A stretch of 64,000 nt of DNA from Lewinellaceae bacterium. Its GTDB lineage: Bacteria; Bacteroidota; Bacteroidia; Chitinophagales; Saprospiraceae. The position numbers and the translations under genes are program-made. Shown here in pieces: positions 17,038-27,006 of this stretch (position 1 is its first letter; each line of letters starts with the position of its first letter). Below the pieces are notes generated by a model, which was not told the DNA's origin, did no database searches, and saw only the letters and a list, made by a program, of their open reading frames with translations. The stretch is from assembly GCA_020636325.1 (NCBI GenBank), contig JACJYC010000004.1, forward strand, positions 620,001-684,000, read 5' to 3'.

Positions 17038-20000
17038 TTATCTCATCAGGGTGAGGTCGCCGGTGTAAACGGCCGTTTTTCCATCAGAAAACGCGACTTC
17101 AAGATAGTAGACAAAAACGGCGGCGTTCAGTACCCGGCCGTTCAGGGTGCCGTCCCAACCCAAGGTGGGGTCATTGGGCGGAAAATCTTTGCGCTCAAAT
17201 ACCATATTGCCCCACCGTTCATAGATCCTCAGAACATTGATCTTTTCCAGGCCGCTGCCGCCGTAGACCGTGAACCGGTCGTTGTCGCCTTTATTGTCCG
17301 GGGAGAATGCGTTTGGAATAAACACGGCAGGCCTCCGGTCAACCTGTACGATGATCCGGTCGGTAGCTTTGCAGCCGTTCCGGTCGATAACGGTAACGGA
17401 ATAGATGGTCGTTTCCAGCGGTTTGACCACAATCTCATCCGGAGAGCCCGTGGCGGCAAACGGAGCGGGCGACCAGATAATGGTATCCGGATCGGCAGCC
17501 GTATGCTGTACGCTAAGCCGGGTGCTGTCGCCCAGCAAAATGATGACGTCCGGCCCGAGGTCAGCCTGAATGGGCTCGGCTTCCGGGACCACGATCAAGG
17601 TGTCCCAGGTACATTGATTGATGTCCGTAACCCCCAGCAGATAGGCGCCGGGGGCAAGCGGGCCAAATCCGGGTTCGGCCTGCAATATCCCGCCGTCCAG
17701 ATTGTATCGGTACGGACCTGTGCCGCCGCTTACAGCTACTACCTGAATTCCGCCTCCGCCTTGATTGCCGCACCCCGGAGGGATGACCTCAACTTCGGCA
17801 TTTTGAACCGGAAATGCCAGGGCTTCCACCGCTACATTCGCTGATGCGGTACATCCGTTCAGTGTATCCGCAATCGACAGGGTGTAGGTTCCCGGCAGGT
17901 CGGCCCGGGCAATTAATTGGTCCTGACCGGCCACAACCCGGCCATCCGGAGTCGACCAGTCATAAATATACCGGATGCCTTTGGAGGAATTGTATCCATC
18001 GAGGTCGACTACCGGCATATCGCAATCCAGAAAATCCGGAGTGGCAATTCGCACAACCGGCGGCATGGTATCGGTCGGCACCGTCAGCACCAGTTCATTG
18101 GTGCAGCCGTTTGTCGTGTTTTCAATGATGAGGCGATGGTTGCCTCCTGTTGTTGTAGCGACCATCGGGGTTTCTTCACCCAGGACCAAACCCGCCGGAT
18201 CGAACCAGGTCAGCGAAAAATTTCCCGGTACGGAGCCGGCGATCGCGAGCTGGGTTTCCTGTCGAAGGCAGGTAAGCGGAATGATAGGTTGATAGGCCAG
18301 GGTCGGCAGTTCGAAATCCGCAGTGATGTTGAACGCCAGGGTATCCATGCAACCATTCCCGGTATCGGTTACGATCAACCGGTAGTTGCCTGCCGCATCG
18401 GTCATTACCGATGAAGCGGTCAGGTCGGGGAAAAGCCGGCCTTCGCCGTGGACGCTCCATTTGAAAGCAGCAGGGGCGCCGGTATCTGTAATGGAATTTC
18501 CAGCATCCAATACAATCGTATCCCTCGTGCAATCGAGGGTCAGGGTATCCAGGCCGGCAATATCCGCCTGGGGGGGCGCATCATTGGCGGAAACCATCAC
18601 CTGGGCCATAACGGTGCAGTTATTGACAGGGTCTTTTACCGTAAGTTGATAAACCCCGGGTGCATTGATCAACGGGTTCAGGGAATTTCCTCCGGAGACA
18701 ATATTCCCGCCATTTGAAGCGATCCAGGTGATCATCGCCTGGCCGCTCATCGTTTGCTGACTGCCGGAGAGGCGGATTTGGGTGATCAGACAGGATAGGC
18801 TGGTATCCAACCCAGCTGAGATGACAGGTGCGTTGAGGTCTCTGAGGATCTGAACGGAATCCTGATCGCTGCAGCCGTTATCCATGTTGTCAATATGCAA
18901 AAAGTACTTGCCGGGCTGATGGACCAGCGGCGTCAGCGAACCGGGGTTGTCAATAGGGAATCCTTCAGGGGAAGTCCAGGAAACGGCGTAATTGCCGGAA
19001 GCCGGCGTCACAGTGCCCGATAATGAGAGGCTGCCGATCGTGCAATCAAGTGTTGCATTCGGCCCGGCGTCTACCTGAGGTGGGGTTTGATCATTGCCGA
19101 CGAGAACGGTGAATTGATTCTGGCAATTGGAGCTTTGGTCTGTCACGGTAAACCGGTATCTGCCCGGAGCATTGACGAGCCGGTCCATTTCCTGCGTTTC
19201 GCTTCCTGCAACCGGGTTGCCGTTTTGATCCTCCATGACCCAGCCGAATGAATAGCCCGTTGGTCCGGGAACCGATCCCAGCAGGGTGATTTCCGGACTG
19301 CTGCAGGTCAATGTCGTATCCGGGAACGGAACAATTTGGGGCAGGTCAGGCGCGGGGTTCACCACCGTGCTGTCGGTTGCAGCGCAACCGTTACTCAGGT
19401 TTGTAACGGTCAGAAAATAGGTTGCCGGGCACCTTGCGATAGGGTTCAGTGTATTGGGCCCCGTCAGGCATGCCGAACTGGCCGGGCCCGACCATTGGTA
19501 TAAGACATTGCTGGTGCTGGAGCCGGCGCCGTTCAGAATGACCTGTTGTTGGGTACAGGTCAGCGTAAAGGCCGGACCTGCTTCCGCGACCGGCGGGGTT
19601 GTATCCCTGGTGACCAGGACGGTATCGGTTGCAAAACAGCCTGTACCGGGATCGCTGACTTTTAAAATGTAGGTATCTTCCGATCCGACCCGGGCAAATC
19701 GCGGGTCAGCCTGGATGGTTATTGCACTGTTCCCTTCACTTGTCCATTCGTATATCAGGTTCGGACCTGTTGCTGTGGTAAGGGCTCCAAGCGTTACCTG
19801 GGTGCTGTCGCAGGTCAACCGCCGGTCGGGGCCCGCCATGACTTTCGGCGGATCTGCATTTCGGATGACCGTAATTTCCACGGTGGTAGAAAAGCCCAGG
19901 GTATCGGTGGCTGTGATCCGGTAGGCTCCCGGTGCAGTTGCCGTTGCGGAAAGTCCGTCGACAGGGCCTTCCAGCTGTCCGGTATCCGTTTGCCAAGTGA

Positions 20001-23000
20001 TTTGGCAATCGACGCAAGGATAGCAAAACGCTGCCTGGAGCGCAACCGAATTTGTCAGGCAGTTCAGTGTGTCCGGGACGGCAACATCAAGGCATGGCGC
20101 ACAGATCTGGTCGGTAACCGTAACCGATCCGGCAGATTGGCATAAATTCTGACTATTGACCACCAGCAGGGTATATTCCCCAAGGGCATCCACCTGCGCT
20201 GTCGGTCCATCGGCGCCGCTGACAATGCCCGGTCCCGACCAGGAATAAACGTAAAAATCGGACGGCGGGGAGACGAAGGATTCCAGACCAAATGTATCCC
20301 TGTCGCAGGGAAAGACCGAAGACCCGAAGTTTACGGTAGGCGGCGTATCCGATTTCAGGATCTGCACGAAATCGCTGGAACTGCATTGATTGACCGTATC
20401 GATGACTTCAAGGAAATAGGTGCCGGGAGTAGAAACCGTTTCCATCAGATTTTCTCCGATCAGGTTCCCCGTGATGCCGTCCGTCCACCTGTAAATGAAG
20501 TTGGGCCCGGCGGAGGAGTTCGATCCGTCCAGGGTAGCCTGGCTCTGTACGCAGTTGATGGTATCCGGCGGACCGGCTTCGGCAAAGGGAACGTTGAGGT
20601 CTGCCAAAAGCGTGACAACACGCTGCGCCTCCAGACCGACTGCCGGATTGGTAACGGTCACAGAATAGACGCCGCCGCAACTGGCCTGTATGGAGGCGGT
20701 TCCTTGTCCGCTCACAATGCAGCTTTCATCCGGGCCCGACCAGCTATAAATATATTCGGGACCTTGGGGGACAACATTTGCCGCAATAGCGACAACCTCT
20801 CTGCCGCAAATTATGGAATCCGGTGTTGGAATATTGATGACCGGCAGGCAGTCCATGACCACTACCATAGAGTCCTGATCTACGCAGGTTCTGTCGCCGT
20901 TGGCTACCTCGAAGATGTAAGTGCCGGGTTCGCTGACGGTAAAGGTCTTGCTGTTCACACCCTGTGATACACCGTTGAAGTACCAGTCATAAAAACCGGC
21001 CGAAGAACCGGAAGCATCCAGCAATGCCATACCGTCCGTACAGGAAATTACGGCTGTATCCGAACTGAGGACGACATAAGGCGCAGCCGGATTCAGGAAA
21101 ATCTCCGCCGTATCGCGGTCCGTGCAAAAGTTATCAGGGTTCGTTACCGTCAGGATGAAGAGCCCCGGGCAGTCAGCCGAATTGACCAATTCCGCCGGAT
21201 CGTTCATCAAACAAGGGCCTTCCCAGGCAATGGCGGAGCCTGCCGGGAAATTGGACTGGGATCCGTCCAGGATAATGACATCCGTACCGCAATTGATGGT
21301 CTCGTCACTGCCTGCATTGGCAAAGGGTTTTTCCAGGTCGGCAAATACGCGGACCAGAGCGGTATCCCTGCAATCGTTGGATTGATCGGTTACGATCAGC
21401 TGAAAATATCCGGAGGTATCCGTCGTGGTAACGGGTTGGTTGGCCGGCCCTGTGAGGCGTCCCTCCAGAATGGTCCAGGAGAAGACCCATTCCGGGGAAG
21501 GGTTCTGGTTAGCGCCGATGGATACTTCGGTCACCTGGCAGTTGATGGTTTGATCCGGACCGGCCAGGGCTTGCGGCGCCAGGGTGTCAATTGTGACGTC
21601 AATCGTTGCCGTCCCGGTACAACCGTTGATGGTATCCGTTACGGTGAGCAGATAATTTCCGGCCTGACTGACATTAATGACCGGTGTTTGCCCAATGGGG
21701 TTACTCGCAGGGTCAGCCCAGTCGAACCGGATCCTGCTGCCCGGCACGGAGCCGCTTCCATCGAGGGTAACAACCTGGTGCGAACAGGTTAATAAAGGAT
21801 CTGGCGAACTCACCTGCGCGGCCGGTACGGCAAGGTCTTCATCTACCGTGACCTGCGCCTGTGTTGAACAGCCGTTGAGGGTATTGGTGGCCTGGAATAG
21901 ATACTGGCCCGCGCAATTGACAATCACCCAGTCATTGGCCGGAGCGGAGACCAGGCAAGGGCCCGACCAGAGGTACTCCAGCGGACCGGCGGCGGTTGCC
22001 CCGCCGAACAATGTATCCGATGCAACCAGGCAATTGATGGTGAAATGGTCAATCGGGTTGATGGCCGGATGAATGGTGTCAATGGAAATCGCCACAGCGG
22101 CTGTGTCCCGGCAGCCGTTTTGCTGATCGGTGACGATGAGGGTATATTCCCCGGGTTGATCGACCAGCGGTTCGGCGACGTTGTCAGGGCCTGCAAAATG
22201 GCCGGTCGGGGAAGTCCAATTGTAAATAATATCCGGCCCGGTACTGGTGCCGGGGCCGCCCAATGAGATCTGGGTGCGGGTGCAGGTCAGGGTGTCCGGT
22301 GGTCCGGGATCAGCAAACGGAACAACCTGATTGACCGCAACGGTCGCTGTATCCCGATCCGAACAGACGGTATTATCCACCGTTCGGGTTACCAGAAGCT
22401 GGTAGGATCCCGGATCAGAAACGGCAAGCACGGGACCCGCGCCAAGCGTCGCGCCTCCGGAATCCTGCCACTCAAAACTGATCTGGCCTGCGGGCGAAGA
22501 GCCTGAGCCGTTGAGCTGTATTTCCGGATTGGCGCAAGTTAGGATATCGGGCGCTGTAATCACTGCCTGAACGTCAATAACCGTCAGGTTAACGGTAATG
22601 GTGCTGTCGCAACCTTCGGTTGATGGAATAACCACCTGGTATTGTCCGGCAGCTGAAAAGGGCTGCCCGCCGAAAATTACCGTTTGGCCGGCGCAAACAG
22701 TGGTATCGAAAACCGCCGTAATCGGGTCCCGGACCGTAAGATTGCTGATGACAATGCTGTCGCAACCGGTAAAAGCCTGCAGGGTATCGCGATAGGTTCC
22801 GGAAACGGTATACGTTGAGGTTCCGGCAGCGTAAGCGCTGCCGGCGCAGATGACGGTATCTATTTGGGTGACCGGTATGGGATAGACCATCAGGTTGACC
22901 CGGACGATACTGTCGCAACCGGCAAAACTTTGAAGCGGAATCTGAAATTGGCCGGCAGTGGTCCAGGTGCTGTCGCCGATGGAAAAGGAATCTCCGTCGC

Positions 23001-23964
23001 AGATTGCGCGATCCAGGATCGTGGTATCCGGCGGCGGTACGATCTCCACCTCGATGCAACTCCCGGTCAGTTGTCCGCAAAATTTGGGCGTAAAACTCTC
23101 AAGGTTGGTCCTCAGGCTGTCTACCGTCCAGGCAACGGGAAGGCTGTCTACCTGTGATTTTCGGTAGGACAGTCCGCAGATCTGGTAATTCCCGGCAGGG
23201 TAACCGCTCAGGTCCGCCAGGGTATCGTAGCCGATAATGGTGTCGGCCCGGCTGTAAATGAAGGTGTAGGCAAACTCCGCCGTATCCGCGGGTGGTCCGG
23301 CGATCACCACCGAAGGGTCGAAGGCCAGGCTTGTATCTCCCTGGCAGGTGACCAGGTCCGGCGCCGTCAATTGCCCGGCTTTCGCAAAACAGCAATCCAC
23401 TCCTCTGCTGTCGCAAAAAACAAGCCTGATGAATAAAAAAGCGCCGCTATAGCTGGAGGGATTATTGCGGACCCGGAAGCGCCAGATGCCGTTTACAGGG
23501 CCGGTATTGAAATTTTCAAGACTGCCGATATAGGGGTAGTAGCTGCCGGTATAGATGCCGCCGACCACAAAATTATTGGGTTGGTTGTTGTCCCAGTGCG
23601 CCGGATGGCCGGGGTCCGGAACTGCGGTCTCCCCGGAAGGGATAAAGGAAATATTCCATCCCGCTGAAAAGGTAAAGGCGAACTGGTCATCCGTATTCGG
23701 ACCGATCAACTGGATGGTTTGGCCGGCGGGTGACGTAAGCCAGACCTCCAGGTTTTCCGATAATTGATGAACGAATTTGAGCTCTATTTCGCAAAGCCCC
23801 TGTGCCGGATCCGCCAGGTTGTTGTTGAAAAAATCCGTGATGTTAAGGTCGATGAATTGCTCGGAGTTGGTCGAGAGGAGGATAGTATCCGACAGGCCGC
23901 AACTCTGGCTGTACGCCAACACGGGCAGTAATGCGATATGCCACAGGATTACGAGTTTGCGCAT
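17038..23964 (-). CDS. Giant repeat adhesin-like protein with gliding-motility (type B T9SS) C-terminal domain
   Basis: The 2308-residue protein has a signal peptide (MRKLVILWHIALLPVLAYSQ). Residues about 21-190 resemble a proprotein-convertase P domain (ELKFVHQLSENLEVWLTSPAG, WRFRVRN). Three repeats of about 50 residues with GCDSIVxxNLTV follow (about 320-475). Next come about 19 PKD/Ig-like repeats of about 80-95 residues, with xADAGPDxxLxC openings and GxYxLxVTDxxNGC endings. Then comes one SprB-type repeat (GCGNQGGGGIQV) and a gliding-motility-associated C-terminal domain (about 2210-2308: VFIPNAFSPDNKGDND, YERWGNMVFE, GWDGTLNG, YTGDLTLMR). By family this is a T9SS-exported surface protein, probably an adhesin. 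I saw no catalytic motif. A smaller T9SS protein follows 51 bp downstream. Confidence 0.92.
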   Translation of the reverse strand: MRKLVILWHIALLPVLAYSQSCGLSDTILLSTNSEQFIDLNITDFFNNNLADPAQGLCEIELKFVHQLSENLEVWLTSPAGQTIQLIGPNTDDQFAFTFSAGWNISFIPSGETAVPDPGHPAHWDNNQPNNFVVGGIYTGSYYPYIGSLENFNTGPVNGIWRFRVRNNPSSYSGAFLFIRLVFCDSRGVDCCFAKAGQLTAPDLVTCQGDTSLAFDPSVVIAGPPADTAEFAYTFIYSRADTIIGYDTLADLSGYPAGNYQICGLSYRKSQVDSLPVAWTVDSLRTNLESFTPKFCGQLTGSCIEVEIVPPPDTTILDRAICDGDSFSIGDSTWTTAGQFQIPLQSFAGCDSIVRVNLMVYPIPVTQIDTVICAGSAYAAGTSTYTVSGTYRDTLQAFTGCDSIVISNLTVRDPITAVFDTTVCAGQTVIFGGQPFSAAGQYQVVIPSTEGCDSTITVNLTVIDVQAVITAPDILTCANPEIQLNGSGSSPAGQISFEWQDSGGATLGAGPVLAVSDPGSYQLLVTRTVDNTVCSDRDTATVAVNQVVPFADPGPPDTLTCTRTQISLGGPGTSTGPDIIYNWTSPTGHFAGPDNVAEPLVDQPGEYTLIVTDQQNGCRDTAAVAISIDTIHPAINPIDHFTINCLVASDTLFGGATAAGPLEYLWSGPCLVSAPANDWVIVNCAGQYLFQATNTLNGCSTQAQVTVDEDLAVPAAQVSSPDPLLTCSHQVVTLDGSGSVPGSRIRFDWADPASNPIGQTPVINVSQAGNYLLTVTDTINGCTGTATIDVTIDTLAPQALAGPDQTINCQVTEVSIGANQNPSPEWVFSWTILEGRLTGPANQPVTTTDTSGYFQLIVTDQSNDCRDTALVRVFADLEKPFANAGSDETINCGTDVIILDGSQSNFPAGSAIAWEGPCLMNDPAELVNSADCPGLFILTVTNPDNFCTDRDTAEIFLNPAAPYVVLSSDTAVISCTDGMALLDASGSSAGFYDWYFNGVSQGVNSKTFTVSEPGTYIFEVANGDRTCVDQDSMVVVMDCLPVINIPTPDSIICGREVVAIAANVVPQGPEYIYSWSGPDESCIVSGQGTASIQASCGGVYSVTVTNPAVGLEAQRVVTLLADLNVPFAEAGPPDTINCVQSQATLDGSNSSAGPNFIYRWTDGITGNLIGENLMETVSTPGTYFLEVIDTVNQCSSSDFVQILKSDTPPTVNFGSSVFPCDRDTFGLESFVSPPSDFYVYSWSGPGIVSGADGPTAQVDALGEYTLLVVNSQNLCQSAGSVTVTDQICAPCLDVAVPDTLNCLTNSVALQAAFCYPCVDCQITWQTDTGQLEGPVDGLSATATAPGAYRITATDTLGFSTTVEITVIRNADPPKVMAGPDRRLTCDSTQVTLGALTTATGPNLIYEWTSEGNSAITIQADPRFARVGSEDTYILKVSDPGTGCFATDTVLVTRDTTPPVAEAGPAFTLTCTQQQVILNGAGSSTSNVLYQWSGPASSACLTGPNTLNPIARCPATYFLTVTNLSNGCAATDSTVVNPAPDLPQIVPFPDTTLTCSSPEITLLGSVPGPTGYSFGWVMEDQNGNPVAGSETQEMDRLVNAPGRYRFTVTDQSSNCQNQFTVLVGNDQTPPQVDAGPNATLDCTIGSLSLSGTVTPASGNYAVSWTSPEGFPIDNPGSLTPLVHQPGKYFLHIDNMDNGCSDQDSVQILRDLNAPVISAGLDTSLSCLITQIRLSGSQQTMSGQAMITWIASNGGNIVSGGNSLNPLINAPGVYQLTVKDPVNNCTVMAQVMVSANDAPPQADIAGLDTLTLDCTRDTIVLDAGNSITDTGAPAAFKWSVHGEGRLFPDLTASSVMTDAAGNYRLIVTDTGNGCMDTLAFNITADFELPTLAYQPIIPLTCLRQETQLAIAGSVPGNFSLTWFDPAGLVLGEETPMVATTTGGNHRLIIENTTNGCTNELVLTVPTDTMPPVVRIATPDFLDCDMPVVDLDGYNSSKGIRYIYDWSTPDGRVVAGQDQLIARADLPGTYTLSIADTLNGCTASANVAVEALAFPVQNAEVEVIPPGCGNQGGGGIQVVAVSGGTGPYRYNLDGGILQAEPGFGPLAPGAYLLGVTDINQCTWDTLIVVPEAEPIQADLGPDVIILLGDSTRLSVQHTAADPDTIIWSPAPFAATGSPDEIVVKPLETTIYSVTVIDRNGCKATDRIIVQVDRRPAVFIPNAFSPDNKGDNDRFTVYGGSGLEKINVLRIYERWGNMVFERKDFPPNDPTLGWDGTLNGRVLNAAVFVYYLEVAFSDGKTAVYTGDLTLMR

Positions 23965-24067
23965 GATGCGATCGGATCGTTTTCGGGATTCAGCCCCTTT
24001 TTATTCAAGACCCCATAAGAACGCAAATCGCTGGACGGCCAGTATAAAAAAAGGCTGCTTGCAGACA

Positions 24068-24090
24068 CAAAGGTAGGAAAATTACCTTTG
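24068..24090. promoter_or_regulatory. Inverted pair of -7-like boxes upstream of the giant adhesin gene
   Basis: CAAAGGTA (24068-24075) and TACCTTTG (24083-24090) form an 8-bp perfect inverted repeat with a 7-nt spacer. Each arm matches TAnnTTTG on one strand. The minus-strand arm is correctly oriented to start the adhesin transcript about 97 nt before its ATG. No -33 TTG is found at the right distance, so a protein-binding palindrome is an equal possibility. Confidence 0.35.
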
Positions 24091-24140
24091 CCCGACAGGA
24101 AGAATCGATACTTTTATCGCCTGAATCACCCGCTTTGTTA

Positions 24141-25991
24141 TTATTCAATCTGCAGGATCATGGGACTTCGGGCCGGAATCTGGAAGGTCGCGTCGATTCT
24201 GATTGTTTTCCCAGTTATGATGTCCGTTGCCGAGGTCGCCCCGCTGAGGATCTCCGCAAAGCGGGCCGGATCAACGGTTGCGGCTTCCCGGTTCTTGTTC
24301 AGCAACACCATGACCTTTTGCCGGCTGTCAAACCGGAAATAGACATATACATTACCCTTGGGGACAAAATGGACCAGTTTGCCGAAATGAACGGCTGTGG
24401 CGTTTTTTCGCCATTGCAACAATTTTTGCACATAGGCTTGTGCGGCTTTCTGCCGGTCGGTCAGCCCTGAACCGGTAAATCCGTTTACGGCATCGCCGGA
24501 CCAACCGCCCGGAAAGTCGCTGCGGATCACCCCATGGTCGCCGGTCCCCGGGTTTTTCATCAGGACCTCAGTTCCGTAGTAGAGTTGCGGCACGCCCCGG
24601 GTGGTCAGGATATAGGCTACGGCCATTCTGAACAGGTCATAATCCTCGTTCACCTGTGTGAAAATCCTGCTCATATCGTGGTTGTCCGGAAAAACGACCA
24701 GGTCATTCGGGGCAGGATACAAAAAATCAAACGAAAGGGTTTCGTACAGTTTCGACCAGGATTCTCCGTATTGTTCGGGCATGTTCAGCGATTGGGACAA
24801 GGCTGATTGCATGGGGAAATCCATCAGGCTTTTGAGGTAGGATTTGTACCCGTTGGGGTTGATCTTGCCGCGCTGCCAATAAGCTACGATCGCCGGATTT
24901 TCGTGCCATTCTTCCCCGACAATGTTGAAGTTGGGGTATTCTGCCATGAGGGCTTTGGTCCATTCGCTCATATAGTCCATGTCCGGGTAGGGGTAAGTAT
25001 CCATCCGGATGCCGTCCAGTCCGGCGTATTCCACCCACCAGATGCTGTTTTGGGTAAGGTAGACTGCCATCAGGTCATTGCGCTGGTTCATATCCGGCAT
25101 GGTGGGTACAAACCAGCCGTCTGTAAATATCCTCTTGTCAGCTTCTGACCCATGCGGATCTTGAAGGAGGGTCTTTTTATGGTTGGTTTCCACATAAGTC
25201 CGGGCATTGTTGATCCAGTCTTCCATGGGAAGGTCCTTCATCCACCAATGTTCGGTGCCGCAATGATTGACGATCATGTCCATGATCATTTTAATGCCCC
25301 TGGTTTTGGCCTCACGCGACAATTGCCGGTAGGATTCATTGGTGCCGAAGCGGGGATCCACCTTATAGAAGTCAGTGGTGGAATATCCGTGATAGGAATA
25401 GGCCTGCATATCGTTTTCCAACACCGGGTTGAGCCAGATGGCGGTAAATCCCATTTTGCTGATATAGTCCAGGTTTTTCCGTATGCCTTCGATATCGCCG
25501 CCATGCCGGCCGCCGATATTGGCGCGGTTGGGTTTTTCGCGCATGCCGGCTACCTCGTCGTTGGCCGGATCGCCGTTGGCAAACCGGTCGGGTGTAATGA
25601 GATACATCACATCGGCGTTGTCAAAGCCTTTTCTCTCCGCTGATCCGGGTTCCCGGTCCAGGAGTGCATAATTGTGGGATTCGGCAATGGAACCGTTTGC
25701 CAGGAAATCGATTCGCAGGGTTCCGGGTTTTGTAGCGGGGGCTATAACCAGGTCGATAAAAAGGTAATTGGCATTTTCAACCTTGATGACCCTGTCGATG
25801 GTTACGCCCGGATAATCGATTCTGGGATCGAGGTTGTTGATCCTGTTGCCGTGTACCAGCAACTGGAGTTTTGGGTTTTTCATGCCCGTCCACCAGTTGG
25901 GCGGTTCGATCCTGGAAATCTGATCGGCTGCGCTCATTCGGAAAGCGCCGGTCAAAATAGTCGCCAGCAATAACAATTTGCCAAGTTTCAT
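24141..25991 (-). CDS. Exported GH13 alpha-amylase family enzyme (cyclomaltodextrinase/neopullulanase type)
   Basis: The product is 616 residues from the ATG at 25989-25991. A frame open further upstream would add 36 residues before the signal peptide MKLGKLLLLATILTGAFRMSAA and is rejected. Residues about 25-115 match the N-terminal beta domain of Bacteroidota cyclomaltodextrinases (RIEPPNWWTGMKNPKLQLLV). The TIM barrel shows the GH13 regions: DMIVNHCG, the nucleophile Asp in GIRMDTYPY, the acid Glu in VGEEWH and the third carboxylate in FPDNHDMSR. A C-terminal beta domain follows. It hydrolyses alpha-1,4/1,6 glucans or cyclodextrins, here in the periplasm or at the envelope given the signal peptide. 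No SusC/SusD pair is nearby, so this is not a typical polysaccharide utilisation locus. Confidence 0.93.
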   Translation of the reverse strand: MKLGKLLLLATILTGAFRMSAADQISRIEPPNWWTGMKNPKLQLLVHGNRINNLDPRIDYPGVTIDRVIKVENANYLFIDLVIAPATKPGTLRIDFLANGSIAESHNYALLDREPGSAERKGFDNADVMYLITPDRFANGDPANDEVAGMREKPNRANIGGRHGGDIEGIRKNLDYISKMGFTAIWLNPVLENDMQAYSYHGYSTTDFYKVDPRFGTNESYRQLSREAKTRGIKMIMDMIVNHCGTEHWWMKDLPMEDWINNARTYVETNHKKTLLQDPHGSEADKRIFTDGWFVPTMPDMNQRNDLMAVYLTQNSIWWVEYAGLDGIRMDTYPYPDMDYMSEWTKALMAEYPNFNIVGEEWHENPAIVAYWQRGKINPNGYKSYLKSLMDFPMQSALSQSLNMPEQYGESWSKLYETLSFDFLYPAPNDLVVFPDNHDMSRIFTQVNEDYDLFRMAVAYILTTRGVPQLYYGTEVLMKNPGTGDHGVIRSDFPGGWSGDAVNGFTGSGLTDRQKAAQAYVQKLLQWRKNATAVHFGKLVHFVPKGNVYVYFRFDSRQKVMVLLNKNREAATVDPARFAEILSGATSATDIITGKTIRIDATFQIPARSPMILQIE

Positions 25992-26111
25992 ATTCTTGCG
26001 ATTTAATTTGGATAGCGTCGGATTGCAAACAGCCTGCAATTTAAAAAAGCCATTTCTCTTGGCCGAGTTTGGGGCCATGAATTGGCTTTTTGTTAACACC
26101 CGAAACCAGGG

Positions 26112-26990
26112 TCACCGTTTCAGGCGGATTCTCCGGGCTTTTTGCGGTATGATCACCGTTCGTTCTGAGGCTACGATTACCCGGTCATTATCCTCAAAAT
26201 CGATGGATTCATATTGGGTAGCCAGCAAACAGGCTAAATTGACCTTGTGCATGGTTCCTTGCAGGAATTTTGTGCCGGAGAAATCGTCAAACCAGAGGAC
26301 CGAAGCGGCTGAGGTGGGAATGAACCCGAGAAAACGCTTGAAATTGTAAGCGACCAGCGCTACCCGGCGCCCGTCGGGGCTGACGGCGGCGCCCGTTACC
26401 ACCCGTTTCTTCAGGTAAAGGCTGTCCTGGAGATCTGCGGTGTAGGTTCCCGGTCTGGCGGGCAGCCGGTAATGTTTGGTAAAATAATTCCCTTTGACGA
26501 GCTTGTTCTTGGAAAAAAGGTGAAGGGAGTCCGCATACCAGAAGAAGGCTTCCATGTCAAAATTGGCGGCTTGTGCAGGCGGCGGAAATCGCTTTTGGTC
26601 CGGGTACTGGAAAAGCAGGGAGTCGATGCGTTTGTCGGGCGAGAGGATATAGACCTTCAGATCTTTCCGGTTATTGGCATTATTGCCGAAATCGCCGATA
26701 TAAATATTGCCCGACGGATCCGAAGTGATGTCCTCCCAATCCCGGTTGGTCAGCGGGTGGAGGTCGCGTTTTGTCAGCAATTTACCCCGTCCGTCCGTCA
26801 GGAAAAGGGTAGGGGATCTGCCGCTGTCATTGTGCCACCAGAGGCTGTCCTTACCTGCGTAGAACAGGCCTGAAACCTCAATCAGGTCTTTGGGAAGGTG
26901 AAATCTTTTGGGAGATTGCGCCGCACCAAGGTATGGGGCTGAAATAAATAGAAGCAAAAAAGTTATTCTGCTGTACATGATCCGGCGCAT
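26112..26990 (-). CDS. Exported protein of unknown function, possible beta-propeller
   Basis: The product is about 292 residues if started at the ATG at 26988-26990; an ATG at 26976-26978 is equally possible. Both keep the signal peptide (YSRITFLLLFISAPYLGAAQ). The mature protein has short strands such as DSLWWHNDSGRSPTLFLTDG, NRDWEDITSDPSGNIYIGDF and NANNRKDLKVYIL. These resemble SdiA-regulated/phytase-like beta-propeller proteins in Bacteroidota, with NIYIGDFGNN as a blade. No catalytic assignment is possible. It begins 16 bp after the DinB-like gene stops and so is probably in an operon with it and lptE. The start choice avoids extending into the upstream gene. Confidence 0.75.
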   Translation of the reverse strand: MRRIMYSRITFLLLFISAPYLGAAQSPKRFHLPKDLIEVSGLFYAGKDSLWWHNDSGRSPTLFLTDGRGKLLTKRDLHPLTNRDWEDITSDPSGNIYIGDFGNNANNRKDLKVYILSPDKRIDSLLFQYPDQKRFPPPAQAANFDMEAFFWYADSLHLFSKNKLVKGNYFTKHYRLPARPGTYTADLQDSLYLKKRVVTGAAVSPDGRRVALVAYNFKRFLGFIPTSAASVLWFDDFSGTKFLQGTMHKVNLACLLATQYESIDFEDNDRVIVASERTVIIPQKARRIRLKR

Positions 26991-27006
26991 AAGGATGGCA
27001 TAAATA

